From: GCA-016700035 sp964454845
GTDB lineage: Bacteria; Patescibacteriota; Saccharimonadia; CAILAD01; GCA-016700035
Assembly: GCA_964454845.1 (NCBI GenBank)
Contig: CAYVVS010000028.1
Location: 1-5,463 of the forward strand
DNA length: 5,463 bases
Direction of reading: 5' to 3'
Position 1 is the stretch's first letter. Every line of letters starts with the position of its first letter. The notes below the pieces were generated by a model. It was not told the origin of the DNA. It searched no databases and saw only the letters and a program-made list of their open reading frames with translations. The position numbers were made by a program, and so were the translations under genes. Below are positions 1 through 5,463 of the stretch, in pieces.

Positions 1-368
<368 letters not shown>

Positions 369-370
369 AA

Positions 371-384
371 CATACAAAAGTATG
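371..384 (-). other. Hairpin just upstream of mature 16S 5' end
   Basis: CATAC and GTATG on the minus strand pair around a TTTT loop, ending three bases before the estimated 16S 5' end. Short leader stems of this kind occur in rRNA precursors near processing sites. The CATAC arm could instead pair with a second GTATG at 454-450, so two alternative folds are possible. A role in 5'-end maturation is inference. Confidence 0.35.
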
Positions 385-408
385 CTATATCGTTAAAGTT
401 TAGCTACA

Positions 409-431
409 CATCGGAACGATACCACCGAATG
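409..431 (-). other. Leader hairpin in presumed pre-16S RNA
   Basis: On the minus strand CATTCGG (431-425) pairs with CCGATG (414-409), giving six base pairs with one bulged T and a 10-nt loop. It lies in the presumed transcribed rRNA leader between the last promoter-like boxes and the 16S gene. No poly-T tract follows, so it does not look like a terminator. It may be a leader fold used in rRNA processing, but the sequence alone does not show this. Confidence 0.3.
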
Positions 432-479
432 TGCAGATTTGAATCCTGTCATACGAACATAAAGAAGTTTAAATACTCT

Positions 480-525
480 TTGTTAAACTGACACAAGTAA
501 CTTGTCAAAGTTCAGTAGTTGTCAA
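480..525 (-). promoter_or_regulatory. Candidate rRNA promoter region with tandem TTGACA boxes
   Basis: Two perfect -35 consensus hexamers TTGACA lie on the minus strand at 525-520 and 508-503. They are 17 bp apart and sit 135-157 bp upstream of the 16S 5' end. The second has TAACAA at the right distance (17-bp spacer, 485-480), only a 3/6 match to the -10 consensus. Another -10 candidate, TAAACT at 471-466, pairs with GTGTCA (494-489) over 17 bp. An imperfect inverted repeat, TGACA-N9-TGTCA (507-489), overlaps the second box and could be an operator. GTTTAACAA around 488-480 also resembles an rRNA boxA antitermination element. The position just after a terminator and before the 16S gene supports an rrn promoter, but which box is used cannot be decided by eye. 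Confidence 0.5.
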
Positions 526-531
526 CGTCAG

Positions 532-570
532 AAAAAAACAACGGCTCTTATTTCTTCGAAGAAGAACCAT
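532..570 (-). terminator. Rho-independent terminator between the gyrase cluster and the rRNA operon
   Basis: On the minus strand ATGGTTCTT (570-562) pairs with AAGAGCCGT (549-541), nine consecutive pairs including two G-U wobbles. The loop is 12 nt and contains the palindromic TTCGAA core. A tract reading TGTTTTTTT (540-532) follows directly. This is the classical intrinsic-terminator layout and most simply ends transcripts from the gyrB-gyrA-methyltransferase-PAP2 cluster before the rRNA promoters. On the plus strand the wobbles become C-A mismatches, so termination in that direction should be weaker. Confidence 0.65.
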
Positions 571-614
571 GTTTTGCTTTTTGAAAAGTCGTTACAAACG
601 AACTACCTCCAAAC

Positions 615-644
615 AGTTTACGGCATAAAGCCCTGTGCTGTCAA
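615..644 (-). promoter_or_regulatory. Promoter-like TTGACA-18-TAAACT element upstream of the terminator
   Basis: A perfect -35 hexamer TTGACA (644-639) is followed after 18 bp by TAAACT (620-615), which matches the -10 consensus at 4 of 6 positions. It is the best-matching sigma-70-type promoter in the intergenic region and starts 36 bp after the PAP2-gene stop codon. Transcription would begin near 608, and the intrinsic terminator at 570-532 lies only about 40-75 nt downstream. It could be an upstream rRNA promoter whose transcripts pass the terminator by antitermination, or the promoter of a short terminated RNA. Confidence 0.5.
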
Positions 645-679
645 GAGAGAAAGCCAAGGTTTTTATCTGAAAATGCGGC

Positions 680-1555
680 TTACTTACGCTTTGCAGCCCG
701 ACGAGCTGCCCGAGCTTTTTTGCGCTTTGGCTTCATCCACTTTTGTTTACGTGCTTGCACCGAGACATCCGCGATACTGGAGCGTAGTTTTCCGTCGACC
801 AAAAGCATATACCAAAGGACGGCATGCCAGAAGAAAAACACCAATAAACCTAGGGCCACAAACAGCCAAGCGTCATAGGTGCGCACCCCTTGAGTTTGCA
901 GAAATACCAAGCCGAAAAATATCGCAGCAACTACCAAGTTAGAAATAAGAATCTGCTTCAAGAATGGACGATAGCGAGCCAGCTTACGCGATGAGCGTGT
1001 ACGAGCCCAAAAGTAAGCAATAATCCCCGAAAGAATCAAAAAGACTGCCAAGCCCAACTGTATCCAGCGAGCTAAAGCTGAGGGTGTGGTCATAAGCCAG
1101 CTGGCACGCATCAACAGTGTGTTACCAAGCAGCAACGCAGATACTGCAACACCGAGCATTAAGCCAATAGCCACTTCAAGTGGGCGATGACCGAGAATCT
1201 CCTTTAAATGCCCGTATTTTTTCGGGGTTTTTACAGCCCCATTTGTAGAGAGATCTTCAATTAATAAGTTGAGCACCTTGGCCTGCTCGCCCGCTGCTCG
1301 ACGAACGCCTAAGCTGTCGTACATAACGATAGCCGCAAAAACACCCGTAATGCCAAAGAGTGGACTAGTTGGCCCACCTTCGATCAAAGCCACCGTTGCA
1401 AGTGAAGCCACCGTTGCCGAGTGTACGCTTGGCATACCTCCAGATGAGAATAACAAGCTTGGACGATACTTACCCTGCAAAACTGCGATGCCAAACTTAA
1501 TCATTTGTGCAATCAGCCACGTGATAAGTGGTATATAAAGATATTCCGAAACCAT
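680..1555 (-). CDS. Divergent PAP2 family (DUF212/YuiD-like) membrane protein with extra C-terminal membrane domain and basic tail
   Basis: The N-terminal ~145 residues match the divergent PAP2/acid phosphatase-related family (Pfam DUF212) as I know it: GGMPSVHSA (39-47), VMYDSLGVRRAAGEQAKVLN (77-96) and LKEILGHRPLEVAIG (117-131). The usual family motif is GGMPSSHSA; here Val44 replaces the second Ser, while His45 is kept. Relatives are small integral membrane proteins, presumably lipid-phosphate phosphatases, but substrates are poorly known. Family members are usually about 150 residues; this one has 291. The additional half has three strongly hydrophobic segments (about 163-184, 201-220, 229-253) and ends in a tail with 14 Lys/Arg among its last 23 residues. 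The ATG start is supported by AAAGGAG (1572-1566), 10 nt upstream, and a membrane segment starts at residue 5. It lies 70 bp after the methyltransferase gene. The family call is firm; the enzymatic role is not. Confidence 0.85.
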   Translation of the reverse strand: MVSEYLYIPLITWLIAQMIKFGIAVLQGKYRPSLLFSSGGMPSVHSATVASLATVALIEGGPTSPLFGITGVFAAIVMYDSLGVRRAAGEQAKVLNLLIEDLSTNGAVKTPKKYGHLKEILGHRPLEVAIGLMLGVAVSALLLGNTLLMRASWLMTTPSALARWIQLGLAVFLILSGIIAYFWARTRSSRKLARYRPFLKQILISNLVVAAIFFGLVFLQTQGVRTYDAWLFVALGLLVFFFWHAVLWYMLLVDGKLRSSIADVSVQARKQKWMKPKRKKARAARRAAKRK

Positions 1556-1579
1556 TCCTGTGCAACTCCTTTACATACT

Positions 1580-1609
1580 ATTGTACCTCAAGCCGAATAG
1601 GCTTGTCGC
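1580..1609 (-). promoter_or_regulatory. Possible weak internal promoter with hairpin in its spacer, before the PAP2 gene
   Basis: In the 70-bp gap between the methyltransferase and PAP2 genes, the minus strand has GCGACA (1609-1604, 4/6 of -35) and TACAAT (1585-1580, 5/6 of -10) separated by 18 bp. Within the spacer CAAGCC (1605-1600) and GGCTTG (1594-1589) form a 6-bp inverted repeat with a 5-nt centre. No T-tract follows the hairpin, so it is not an intrinsic terminator. The repeat could be an operator or a structured RNA in a read-through transcript. The promoter call is tentative. Confidence 0.35.
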
Positions 1610-1625
1610 ATGTTTGCCTGAAAAA

Positions 1626-2213
1626 CTAACGCTTAATGCGAAAGACCAATGCGTACTGATAGCCCGGTGTTGCTAACGTACGCTCAAACACCATGCCGCA
1701 AGACTGCATTAAGTGAATCGCCTTTTCCTGGCTCACACGACGATCTGCTAAAGGCCCGGCACCTGTTCCGCCACGAGATTGCCAGTCTAGCAACACTACC
1801 CTCGCACCCGGCTTGGCGTATTGTGTAACCGATAAACAAAAATGGTCTGGATTGAGAGATGACGACAAAACGTTTGTCAGCAAAATCCAATCCACGCTTT
1901 GGTGCGAGAGCGCCCGACCCAGCAAAACATCAGCCAAGAGCGTGGTTTCAAACTGCCCGTAGCGCTTTAAGTAATCTACGCGCTCCAATGAGTCTTCATT
2001 AGCGCCAGCAATAATTGCCTTACCCGGCCTTCCAACAGCCTTCAACGCAGCCGCACCGAAAAACCCCACCGGACTTCCCAGCTCCAAAACCACATCCCCT
2101 TCGTCGATACCCAGATCTTTGACAAGTACTGCCGGTGAAGCCAAGTGGTGACTAAGACGCGTACGCACTCGTCTTGGTAATTTCTTTAAACTATGAACTG
2201 TTTTGTGAATCAC
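1626..2213 (-). CDS. Class I SAM-dependent methyltransferase-like protein
   Basis: This 195-residue protein has the layout of a small UbiE-like class I methyltransferase. A basic N-terminal segment (1-33) is followed by LGIDEGDVVLELGSPVGFF (34-52) at the SAM-binding motif I. SVDWILLTNVLS (106-117) is the usual strand-4 segment, and AKPGARVVLLDWQS (133-146) the post-motif strand 5. The C-terminal part, PLADRRVSQEKA (154-165) and GYQYALVFR (184-192), is typical of the last helix and strand of this type. Two features are unusual. Motif I reads GSPVGFF instead of the common GxGxGxF, and the acidic residue that normally ends strand 2 and binds the SAM ribose is missing (AIIAGANEDSL, 66-76), though E73/D74 are close by. 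The substrate is not predictable. The start is GTG at 2213; AAAAGG (2227-2222) lies 8 nt upstream and no earlier ATG exists within the protein-like region. It starts 57 bp after gyrA. Confidence 0.75.
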   Translation of the reverse strand: MIHKTVHSLKKLPRRVRTRLSHHLASPAVLVKDLGIDEGDVVLELGSPVGFFGAAALKAVGRPGKAIIAGANEDSLERVDYLKRYGQFETTLLADVLLGRALSHQSVDWILLTNVLSSSLNPDHFCLSVTQYAKPGARVVLLDWQSRGGTGAGPLADRRVSQEKAIHLMQSCGMVFERTLATPGYQYALVFRIKR

Positions 2214-2221
2214 CGCGGAAA

Positions 2222-2227
2222 CCTTTT
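2222..2227 (-). promoter_or_regulatory. Ribosome binding site that fixes the GTG start of the methyltransferase-like gene
   Basis: AAAAGG on the minus strand stands 8 nt before the GTG at 2213-2211. Because the reading frame has no in-frame ATG until far into the domain, this site decides the start. Confidence 0.6.
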
Positions 2228-2270
2228 ATGGTTCTATCTTACGCTAAAGCGGTGCAGGCGAATAGCCTAG

Positions 2271-4775
2271 CTATTCTGTGAGCTCTGGGTCACCGGCAGC
2301 GTCCATGAGTGCAAGTGAAGCCACTGTATCGCCTTCCTTCATCTTCATGATGCGCACACCCTGAGTGGCGCGACCAATTACCGAAATGTCCTTAAGGCGT
2401 AACCGAATTACCTGGCCCTGCTTAGAAATGATCAATAAATCATCATCACGCGAGCGGATAACACGCGAATCGATAACTTCGCCAGTTTTAGCCGTTACAA
2501 CACCTGCTTTAATGCCTACACCGCCACGTGCGTGCTTAGTAAATTGATTGGTCTTCGTAAGCTTACCATAGCCATTCGCACAAGTTACCAGCATCAACCC
2601 TTCGTCCTTACCGACTATATCTACTCCTACCACACGATCATCAGCCCGCAGACGCATGCCTCGAACACCACGAGTGGCGCGACCCATTGGACGAGCAGCC
2701 TCCTGGCCGAAACGCAACGCCTGCGCCTTGGAGGTTGAAAGGATAATATCATCACCATCCGAGCATTTCTTCACCCAGGCAAGCTCATCGCCTTTGTCTA
2801 GCTTAATAGCGATGATGCCAGTAGAACGAATGTTGGCAAAATCAACAATCTTGGTCTTCTTGATGGTGCCCTGCCTGGTAGCCATGAAGAGGTACTGGGC
2901 GGCTTCTTCCTTGGTGAGCGAAATCGCGCTGGTCACCTTTTCTTCTGGAGCAAGATTGAGGATATTTACTATCGAGACGCCCTTAGCGATACGGCTGGCT
3001 GCAGGAACTTCGTATACTTTTACTCGGAAAGCACGGCCCTGCGAGGTAAAGAATAGGAGCCAATTGTGATTCTTCGTCTTAATAACATGCTCTACCACGT
3101 CCTCTTCTTTAGTGGTCATTCCCATAATGCCCTTACCGCCACGGCCCTGGCTTTTATATGTGTCAGACGGCATTCGTTTTATATAACCACCGTGAGTGAT
3201 AGTAACAATCACATCTTCGTTTGGCACCAAATCCTCTTCGGAGAAGTTGCCCACAGCCTTGCGTTCAATTTGTGTACGGCGATCATCGCCGTATTTTTCA
3301 CGAACTTCGACAAGCTCTTCGCGAATAACTTTAAGAATATTGGCCTCACTAGAAAGAATCTCCTTGAGTGCAGCAATAGTTTTTTGCAACTCGTCATGTT
3401 CGTCTTGAATCTTCTTGCGTTCAAGGCCCGCCAAGGTACGCAGCTGCATAGCCAGAATTGCATTAGCTTGAATCTCTGAGAGCTCAAAGCGCTGCATGAG
3501 ATTCGTGCGAGCTTCTTCCTGAGTTTCACTCTCGCGAATTGTCGTAATCACCGCGTCGATCTCATCGAGTGCACGTAACAGACCCTCTAAAATGTGCGCA
3601 CGAGCTTCGGCTTTCCTAAGCTCGAACTCGGTGCGGCGGCGAACCACGATCTTGCGATGGTCTAAGAAATAACGAAGCACCATCTCTAGGTTCAAGATGC
3701 GCGGTTGTATGCCATCGACCAATGCCAGCATATTAACATGGAAAGCCGTCTGCATTGCCGTGTACTTATAGAGTTGGTTCAAAATTTTCTGCGGATAGGC
3801 ATCCTTCTTAAGCTCGACTACAATGCGGTTGCCCTCGCGCTCAGAGCTTTCATCGCGGATATCAGCAATACCAACAATTTTTTTATCTCGCACTAACTCC
3901 GCCATTTTAGAAACAAGATTAGAACGTACTACTTGGTACGGAATTTCGGTAACTAAAATTGATTGACGACCTTTTTTTGACTCAACTATCTCGGCGACAG
4001 CGCGCATGGTAATACTGCCTCGACCCGTACCATACGCCGAAGCAATCCCGCCATCGTCATAAATTGTAGCGCCGGTAGGAAAGTCTGGGCCTTTTACAAT
4101 TTTGGTTAAATCATCAATTGTAACCTCTGGGTTATCAATAATCGCTACTATTGCATCAACCACTTCGCGCAAGTTATGGGTTGGAATATTCGTAGCCATC
4201 CCCACCGCAATACCCTGCACACCGTTTAAGAGGAGGTTCGGCAATTTTGCTGGCAAAACGCGTGGTTCACGCTGTGAGCCATCGTAGTTGGGCATAAAAT
4301 CAACCGTGTCTTTGTCGATATCTGTCAGCATTTCCTCGGCAATTTTCGTCATACGGGCTTCGGTATATCGATAGGCTGCTGCACCATCACCGTCAACCGA
4401 GCCAAAGTTACCCTGACCATCAACCATCGGATAGCGCAAACTAAAGTCCTGGGCCATACGTACCATCGCATCGTACACAGAAGAGTCGCCGTGAGGATGG
4501 TACTTACCAAGTACTTCACCAACAATGTTGGCCGACTTACGATACTTTGCGCTCGAACGCAAACCAATGGTCTGCATAGCGTACAAAATACGACGATGCA
4601 CTGGCTTTAAGCCGTCTCGAACATCTGGCAAAGCACGCGAAACAATTACCGACATCGCATATTCGAGATAGCTCTTCTCCATCTCAACCTCGATTGATTG
4701 CGGACGGATTACGCCTAAGTCTCCCTGCTTGATGGCGCTGTTGATATTTTCGGCTGGTGTAGTGTTGTCGTCCAT
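2271..4775 (-). CDS. gyrA: DNA gyrase subunit A
   Basis: GyrA is the DNA-cleaving subunit of the A2B2 gyrase that introduces negative supercoils using ATP. The protein is complete at 834 residues. The winged-helix breakage domain contains KYHPHGDSSVYD (91-102), with Ser98 and Asp102 at the positions of E. coli Ser83 and Asp87. These are the wild-type residues of the quinolone-resistance region. The catalytic Arg136-Tyr137 pair lies in AAAYRYTE. A tower and long coiled-coil region (about 370-505) follows. The C-terminal beta-pinwheel has six blade-like repeats from about residue 522. Its first blade carries the GyrA-box QGRGGKG (543-549), which separates GyrA from ParC. After the last blade there is only a short DPELTE end, without the longer acidic tail of E. 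coli GyrA. The ATG lies 7 bp after the gyrB stop. The stop is TAG. Confidence 0.98.
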   Translation of the reverse strand: MDDNTTPAENINSAIKQGDLGVIRPQSIEVEMEKSYLEYAMSVIVSRALPDVRDGLKPVHRRILYAMQTIGLRSSAKYRKSANIVGEVLGKYHPHGDSSVYDAMVRMAQDFSLRYPMVDGQGNFGSVDGDGAAAYRYTEARMTKIAEEMLTDIDKDTVDFMPNYDGSQREPRVLPAKLPNLLLNGVQGIAVGMATNIPTHNLREVVDAIVAIIDNPEVTIDDLTKIVKGPDFPTGATIYDDGGIASAYGTGRGSITMRAVAEIVESKKGRQSILVTEIPYQVVRSNLVSKMAELVRDKKIVGIADIRDESSEREGNRIVVELKKDAYPQKILNQLYKYTAMQTAFHVNMLALVDGIQPRILNLEMVLRYFLDHRKIVVRRRTEFELRKAEARAHILEGLLRALDEIDAVITTIRESETQEEARTNLMQRFELSEIQANAILAMQLRTLAGLERKKIQDEHDELQKTIAALKEILSSEANILKVIREELVEVREKYGDDRRTQIERKAVGNFSEEDLVPNEDVIVTITHGGYIKRMPSDTYKSQGRGGKGIMGMTTKEEDVVEHVIKTKNHNWLLFFTSQGRAFRVKVYEVPAASRIAKGVSIVNILNLAPEEKVTSAISLTKEEAAQYLFMATRQGTIKKTKIVDFANIRSTGIIAIKLDKGDELAWVKKCSDGDDIILSTSKAQALRFGQEAARPMGRATRGVRGMRLRADDRVVGVDIVGKDEGLMLVTCANGYGKLTKTNQFTKHARGGVGIKAGVVTAKTGEVIDSRVIRSRDDDLLIISKQGQVIRLRLKDISVIGRATQGVRIMKMKEGDTVASLALMDAAGDPELTE

Positions 4776-4780
4776 AATAA

Positions 4781-4784
4781 TCCT
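4781..4784 (-). promoter_or_regulatory. gyrA Shine-Dalgarno overlapping the gyrB stop codon
   Basis: AGGA (4784-4781) shares two bases with the gyrB TAG stop (4785-4783) and stands 5 nt before the gyrA ATG (4775-4773). This arrangement suggests that ribosomes finishing gyrB feed initiation on gyrA, which would help keep the two subunits balanced. The coupling is inferred from the spacing. Confidence 0.6.
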
Positions 4785-5463
4785 AGAAATCGATATTCGT
4801 TACTGACTTGGCGTGGGTTTGAATGAAGTTCTTGCGCAAGCTCACTTCATCACCCATTAATTTGGTAAAAATAGTATCAGCTTTTTCGGCGTCCTCTACG
4901 GTAACCTGCAGCATCAGGCGATGCTCGGGGTCCATGGTGGTATCACGTAGCTGATCGGCATTCATCTCACCAAGACCCTTATAGCGCTGGATCGTGAGGC
5001 CAGGAATTTTTACCCCGGTGGCCTCAACAACTTCTTGCGTAGAAACCTCACCAACCTCAGCTGTGGAATTTTGGGAGCTCGCAAGTTCCGCTAAATCAGC
5101 AGCCGTTTCAACATCGGCTGTTGCTTCTGCAGCATCAGCAACTACAGCCTTCGCCTTACCCTTAGCGCTGGCCTTGGCCTTATGTTTTTCTTCTAGGTCG
5201 GCAAGAATTGAGTCACGCTCGGCATCGTTATAGGCGTAGTGCTTCTCACGCCCAACAGAAATCTTATACAAAGGTGGCTGAGCGATATAAATATGCCCAC
5301 CTTCAACAACTTGAGGCATATGTCGGAAGAAGAATGTTAAGAGCAGCGTGCGAATGTGTGCACCGTCAACATCGGCGTCGGTTGCGATGATGATGCGGTT
5401 ATAGCGCAATTTTTCAATTTCAAAGTTATCAGCAATTCCTGTACCGAGCGCTATGATGAGGTT
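4783..5463 (-). CDS. gyrB: DNA gyrase subunit B, C-terminal part (5' end beyond right edge)
   Basis: GyrB is the ATPase subunit of gyrase; its C-terminal Toprim domain binds Mg2+ and works with GyrA in DNA cleavage. The frame is open to the right edge, giving 226 visible residues. They start with NLIIALGTGIADNFEIEK, directly before RYNRIIIATDADVDGAHIR. The Toprim acidic triad of DADVDG is at visible residues 29-33. QPPLYKIS (62-69), QRYKGLGEMN (159-168) and DTTMDPEHR (174-182) follow, and the C-terminus is the usual NIDF. It is of the short type that lacks the ~170-residue insert of proteobacterial GyrB. Between YNDAERDSILADL and GLTIQRYKG, however, there is a low-complexity insert of about 60 residues (see separate entry). 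GyrB rather than ParE is chosen mainly because the next gene encodes GyrA with a GyrA-box. The TTG at 5409-5407 is an internal Leu codon, not the start. Confidence 0.95.
   Translation of the reverse strand, partial: NLIIALGTGIADNFEIEKLRYNRIIIATDADVDGAHIRTLLLTFFFRHMPQVVEGGHIYIAQPPLYKISVGREKHYAYNDAERDSILADLEEKHKAKASAKGKAKAVVADAAEATADVETAADLAELASSQNSTAEVGEVSTQEVVEATGVKIPGLTIQRYKGLGEMNADQLRDTTMDPEHRLMLQVTVEDAEKADTIFTKLMGDEVSLRKNFIQTHAKSVTNIDF
5011..5196 (-). other. Ala/Lys/Glu-rich low-complexity insert in GyrB
   Basis: Visible residues about 90-151 of GyrB consist of a Lys-Ala alternating stretch (KHKAKASAKGKAKA), then an Ala/Asp/Glu stretch (ADAAEATADVETAADLAELA) and a Ser/Thr/Glu/Val stretch. 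About a quarter of the residues are alanine. In Bacillus subtilis GyrB, as I recall it, the same place holds only about 12 residues before the conserved QRYKG. The reading frame stays open and the conserved blocks on both sides are intact, so the insert is part of a working gene. It is probably a flexible or helical surface extension. Confidence 0.75.

Larger units (their letters stand above)
369..679. other. 311-bp intergenic regulatory region between PAP2 gene and 16S rRNA
   Basis: No credible protein gene or tRNA was found here on either strand. Reading along the minus strand it holds a promoter-like pair (644-615), a terminator (570-532), tandem TTGACA boxes (525-503) and leader hairpins (431-409 and 384-371). 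It is more AT-rich than the flanking genes. Open frames that cross it on the plus strand run into the antisense of the 16S or PAP2 genes and show no protein-like composition. Confidence 0.8.

Noticed and set aside
430..455. Possible T-arm of a tRNA on the plus strand (GCAGA-TTTGAAT-CCTGT)
   Set aside because: One stem pair is mismatched, no D-arm or anticodon arm of proper size precedes it, and the conserved TTC of the T-loop is TTT. It is not a tRNA, and a relic cannot be supported.
508..570. Small minus-strand reading frame starting ATGGTTCTTCTT (about 21 codons)
   Set aside because: It has no ribosome binding site at a usable distance and is made of the terminator stem and T-tract.
655..684. 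Terminator directly after the PAP2 stop codon (AAGCC ... GGCTTTCTCTCTT)
   Set aside because: The stem is only 5 bp with a loop of about 20 nt and a broken pyrimidine tract. The hairpin at 570-532 is a much better terminator.
2214..2270. Terminator or promoter in the gyrA-methyltransferase gap
   Set aside because: Only a short near-palindrome (AATAGCCTAGCTATT, overlapping the gyrA stop) is seen, with no T-tract and no convincing -35/-10 pair.
2271..4775. ParC/ParE (topoisomerase IV) instead of GyrA/GyrB
   Set aside because: A GyrA-box (QGRGGKG, residues 543-549) and six pinwheel blades are present, which point to gyrase.
680..5463. Alternative genetic code (UGA read as glycine, as in some CPR lineages)
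   Set aside because: All four reading frames are free of in-frame TGA, glycine is encoded by GGN, and stops are TAG or TAA, so there is no sign of recoding.

Overview
The window is a gene-dense bacterial chromosome segment in which every supported gene lies on the minus strand. In the direction of transcription the order is: gyrB (3' part, cut by the right edge), gyrA, a class I SAM-dependent methyltransferase-like gene, a divergent PAP2-family membrane protein, a 311-bp regulatory intergenic region, and the 5' part of a 16S rRNA gene cut by the left edge. No mobile element, CRISPR array, tRNA or toxin-antitoxin locus was seen, and I did not find a clearly new biological system.

Organism: the 16S 5' end is canonically bacterial, with a perfect match to the universal 27F site. 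It carries an unusually long helix 6 (V1) arm. The genes use the standard code, with TAG/TAA stops, TGG for Trp and no in-frame TGA. The 834-residue GyrA without an acidic tail, the short-type GyrB and the look of the 16S are compatible with a Patescibacteria/CPR-type lineage. That placement is an impression from memory, not a demonstrated one. An alignment of the 16S fragment would settle it.

Region by region (transcription order). 5463-4783: the C-terminal third of GyrB with the Toprim DADVDG motif, the QRYKGLGEMN motif and an Ala-rich low-complexity insert. 4775-2271: complete GyrA, 7 bp after gyrB, with its Shine-Dalgarno sequence overlapping the gyrB stop codon. 2213-1626: a small methyltransferase-like protein with a GTG start. 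1555-680: a DUF212/divergent PAP2 protein with an extra membrane domain and a strongly basic tail. 679-369: a promoter-like TTGACA/TAAACT pair, an intrinsic terminator, tandem TTGACA boxes and leader hairpins. 368-1: 16S rRNA.

How it fits together: gyrB and gyrA make the two subunits of DNA gyrase and are probably translationally coupled. The methyltransferase and PAP2 genes may be read from the gyrase transcript or from a weak internal promoter near 1580-1609. The terminator at 532-570 probably separates this cluster from the rRNA operon. Gyrase genes directly upstream of a co-oriented rRNA operon recall the gyrB-gyrA-rrnO arrangement near the origin of Bacillus subtilis. Origin proximity here is inference only.
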